64,000 nt of DNA. Source: Actibacterium pelagium. GTDB lineage: Bacteria; Pseudomonadota; Alphaproteobacteria; Rhodobacterales; Rhodobacteraceae. The DNA is taken from contig NZ_NSBU01000007.1 in assembly GCF_002285415.1 (NCBI RefSeq), positions 188,501 through 252,500 of the forward strand, read 5' to 3'. The notes below the pieces were generated by a model, which did not search any database, was not told the origin of the DNA, and saw nothing but the letters and a program-made list of their open reading frames with translations. The number at the start of each line of letters is the position of its first letter. Positions within the stretch are counted from its first letter, which is position 1. Of this stretch, positions 62,789 through 64,000 are shown piece by piece. A program made the translations under genes and the position numbers.

Positions 62789-64000
62789 TTGACGGTGATC
62801 CGCAAAAAGGGGCCGTCGCAGATCCAGTTCTGGTTCATCGCACTGATTATCGGAATCGTTGCCGGGTTTGCCGCACTTGGGTTCCGTCTGGCCATCTCGG
62901 CCCTGCAAGAGGCCGTCTATGGTGTGCCGGACCCCCGTATGCTGCACAGTTTTGTCGAAAGCCTACCGTGGCAAATGATCCTTGTGATCCCGATTGTGGG
63001 GGGACTAGTCGTGGGGATCATCCTGAATCGGTTCACTCCCGACGGTCGTGTCCGATCCGTGGCCGACGTGATCGAAGGCTCTGCCCTGAACGAGGGTCGT
63101 GTCGAGGTGAAGGCCGGTCTGGCCTCGGCGTTGGCGTCTTTGATCACCTTGTCCTCGGGCGGGTCCACGGGCCGGGAAGGGCCGGTGGTGCATCTGGCGG
63201 GGGTGGTTTCGACATGGGTGTCGGATCGTATCCACGCAAACGGTGTCACCGGCAGAGACCTTTTGGGCTGCGCGGTGGCAGCGGCGGTATCAGCGTCGTT
63301 CAACGCGCCGATTGCCGGCGCCTTGTTCGCGCTAGAGGTCGTGTTGCGCCACTTTGCCGTTCACGCCTTTGCGCCTATTGTGATCGCCAGCGTCGCGGGC
63401 ACCGTGATCAACCGGCTCAGCTTTGGCGACGTGACAGAGTTCGCCCGCCCCGGACAGGCCGATCTTATCCTATATATCGAACTGCCCGCCTTCCTGCTGT
63501 TGGGCCTTGTGTCGGGGTTGGTCGCGGTGCTGCTGATGCGCTCGATCTTTTTGGCAGAAGATTTCGGCAACGCGTTTCAAGAGGCGACAGGTCTGCCCAA
63601 TTGGCTCCGCCCCGCGATGGCGGGGGCCATGCTGGGCGGGCTGGCCATCTGGTTCCCGCATATCATCGGCGTCGGCTATGAAACCACGCTGGCAGCCCTG
63701 AACGGGTCACTGTTGTTCCGGGAATTGGTGATCTTTGCGATCATCAAATGTATCGCCGTGGCCATCACCATGGGTGGGCGCATGGGTGGCGGTGTGTTCT
63801 CACCATCGCTGATGGTCGGTGCGTTAACGGGGCTGGCTTTTGGCATCGTGGCAACGGGCATCTTCCCGCAGGCCGCGCCTTCGGTCACGCTGTATGCACT
63901 GGCCGGGATGGGGGCAGTGGCTGCCGCCGTGCTGGGGGCGCCGATCTCGACCACCTTGATTGTGTTCGAACTGACGGGCGACTGGCAGACAGGTCTGGCG
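62789..64000 (+). CDS. ClC family chloride channel/transporter, partial at window end
   Basis: Over 400 codons of a polytopic ClC protein, cut by the window end. Motifs: SSGGSTGREGPVVHLAG, with the gating Glu in GREGP (about residue 130), NAPIAGALFALEV, and GGRMGGGVFSPSLMVGA, the usual second selectivity segment. A TTG start at 62789 has GGAGG 6 nt upstream; the GTG at 62795 is the alternative. Whether a CBS domain follows cannot be seen. Confidence 0.92.
   Translation, partial: MTVIRKKGPSQIQFWFIALIIGIVAGFAALGFRLAISALQEAVYGVPDPRMLHSFVESLPWQMILVIPIVGGLVVGIILNRFTPDGRVRSVADVIEGSALNEGRVEVKAGLASALASLITLSSGGSTGREGPVVHLAGVVSTWVSDRIHANGVTGRDLLGCAVAAAVSASFNAPIAGALFALEVVLRHFAVHAFAPIVIASVAGTVINRLSFGDVTEFARPGQADLILYIELPAFLLLGLVSGLVAVLLMRSIFLAEDFGNAFQEATGLPNWLRPAMAGAMLGGLAIWFPHIIGVGYETTLAALNGSLLFRELVIFAIIKCIAVAITMGGRMGGGVFSPSLMVGALTGLAFGIVATGIFPQAAPSVTLYALAGMGAVAAAVLGAPISTTLIVFELTGDWQTGLA

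Noticed and set aside
1-64000. tRNA, rRNA, prophage or insertion-sequence genes
   Set aside because: I looked for tRNA-like cloverleaf ends, rRNA stretches, integrases and transposases on both strands and saw none, even at the edges of the dcw island.

Overview
The window looks like a chromosomal segment of a marine Rhodobacteraceae (Roseobacter-group) alphaproteobacterium. Most of it is GC-rich. It carries a division and cell-wall (dcw) cluster, a DUF1127 gene followed by CUCCUCCC-loop RNAs, tandem DUF2484 genes, TRAP transporters, a single-chain pyruvate carboxylase and an FtsZ ending in [10 protein letters not shown], all typical of that family. Family assignments rest on motifs read by eye; no database search was run.

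Layout. 1-2.2 kb: an AT-richer patch with a probably foreign ATP-grasp gene and a frameshifted thioesterase. 2.2-24 kb: housekeeping genes (rimO, an AsmA protein, argD-GNAT-argF, an orphan DctP protein, hrpB, meaB, rpmB, a copper-chaperone pair, a sirtuin, a tyrosine phosphatase, pyc, uvrD, a cupin). 24.0-24.5 kb, minus strand: a ccaF1-like DUF1127 gene followed by six tandem hairpins with CCUCCUCCC-type loops, matching the 'cuckoo' or CcsR small RNAs of Rhodobacter. 24.8-25.8 kb: an Mrp/ApbC P-loop ATPase. 25.8-57 kb: the dcw cluster, opening with a 567-nt leader that has a terminator-like hairpin just before mraZ (as for the UpsM sRNA), then mraZ-rsmH-ftsL-ftsI-murE-mraY, murD, ftsW-murG-murC, murB, ftsQ-ftsA-ftsZ. 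57-64 kb: lpxC, bamD, recN, a GFA-family protein, an FAD-linked dehydrogenase and a ClC channel cut by the window end.

The dcw cluster is unusual in two ways. First, murF (expected between murE and mraY) and ddl (expected between murB and ftsQ) are both missing from their normal places. These two genes make and attach D-Ala-D-Ala. A short degenerate ddl-like frame survives before ftsQ. Second, the cluster is interrupted by unrelated genes. The largest block, 9.9 kb between mraY and murD, is a self-contained catabolic module: TAXI-type TRAP transporter, universal stress protein, RpiR regulator with two palindromic operators, FAD/GcvT-type N-demethylating dehydrogenase, beta-keto acid cleavage enzyme and class III aminotransferase. 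An ornithine/lysine decarboxylase with a structured speF-like leader and an M90 peptidase lie between murD and ftsW, and an APC permease lies between murC and the DUF2484 pair.

How the genes work together: murE, mraY, murD, murG, murC and murB supply lipid II (with murF and ddl presumably elsewhere), and the ftsL/I/W/Q/A/Z products build the divisome. The catabolic island probably imports a methylated amino compound, demethylates it, transaminates it to a keto acid and cleaves that. This last pathway is inference from gene content only.
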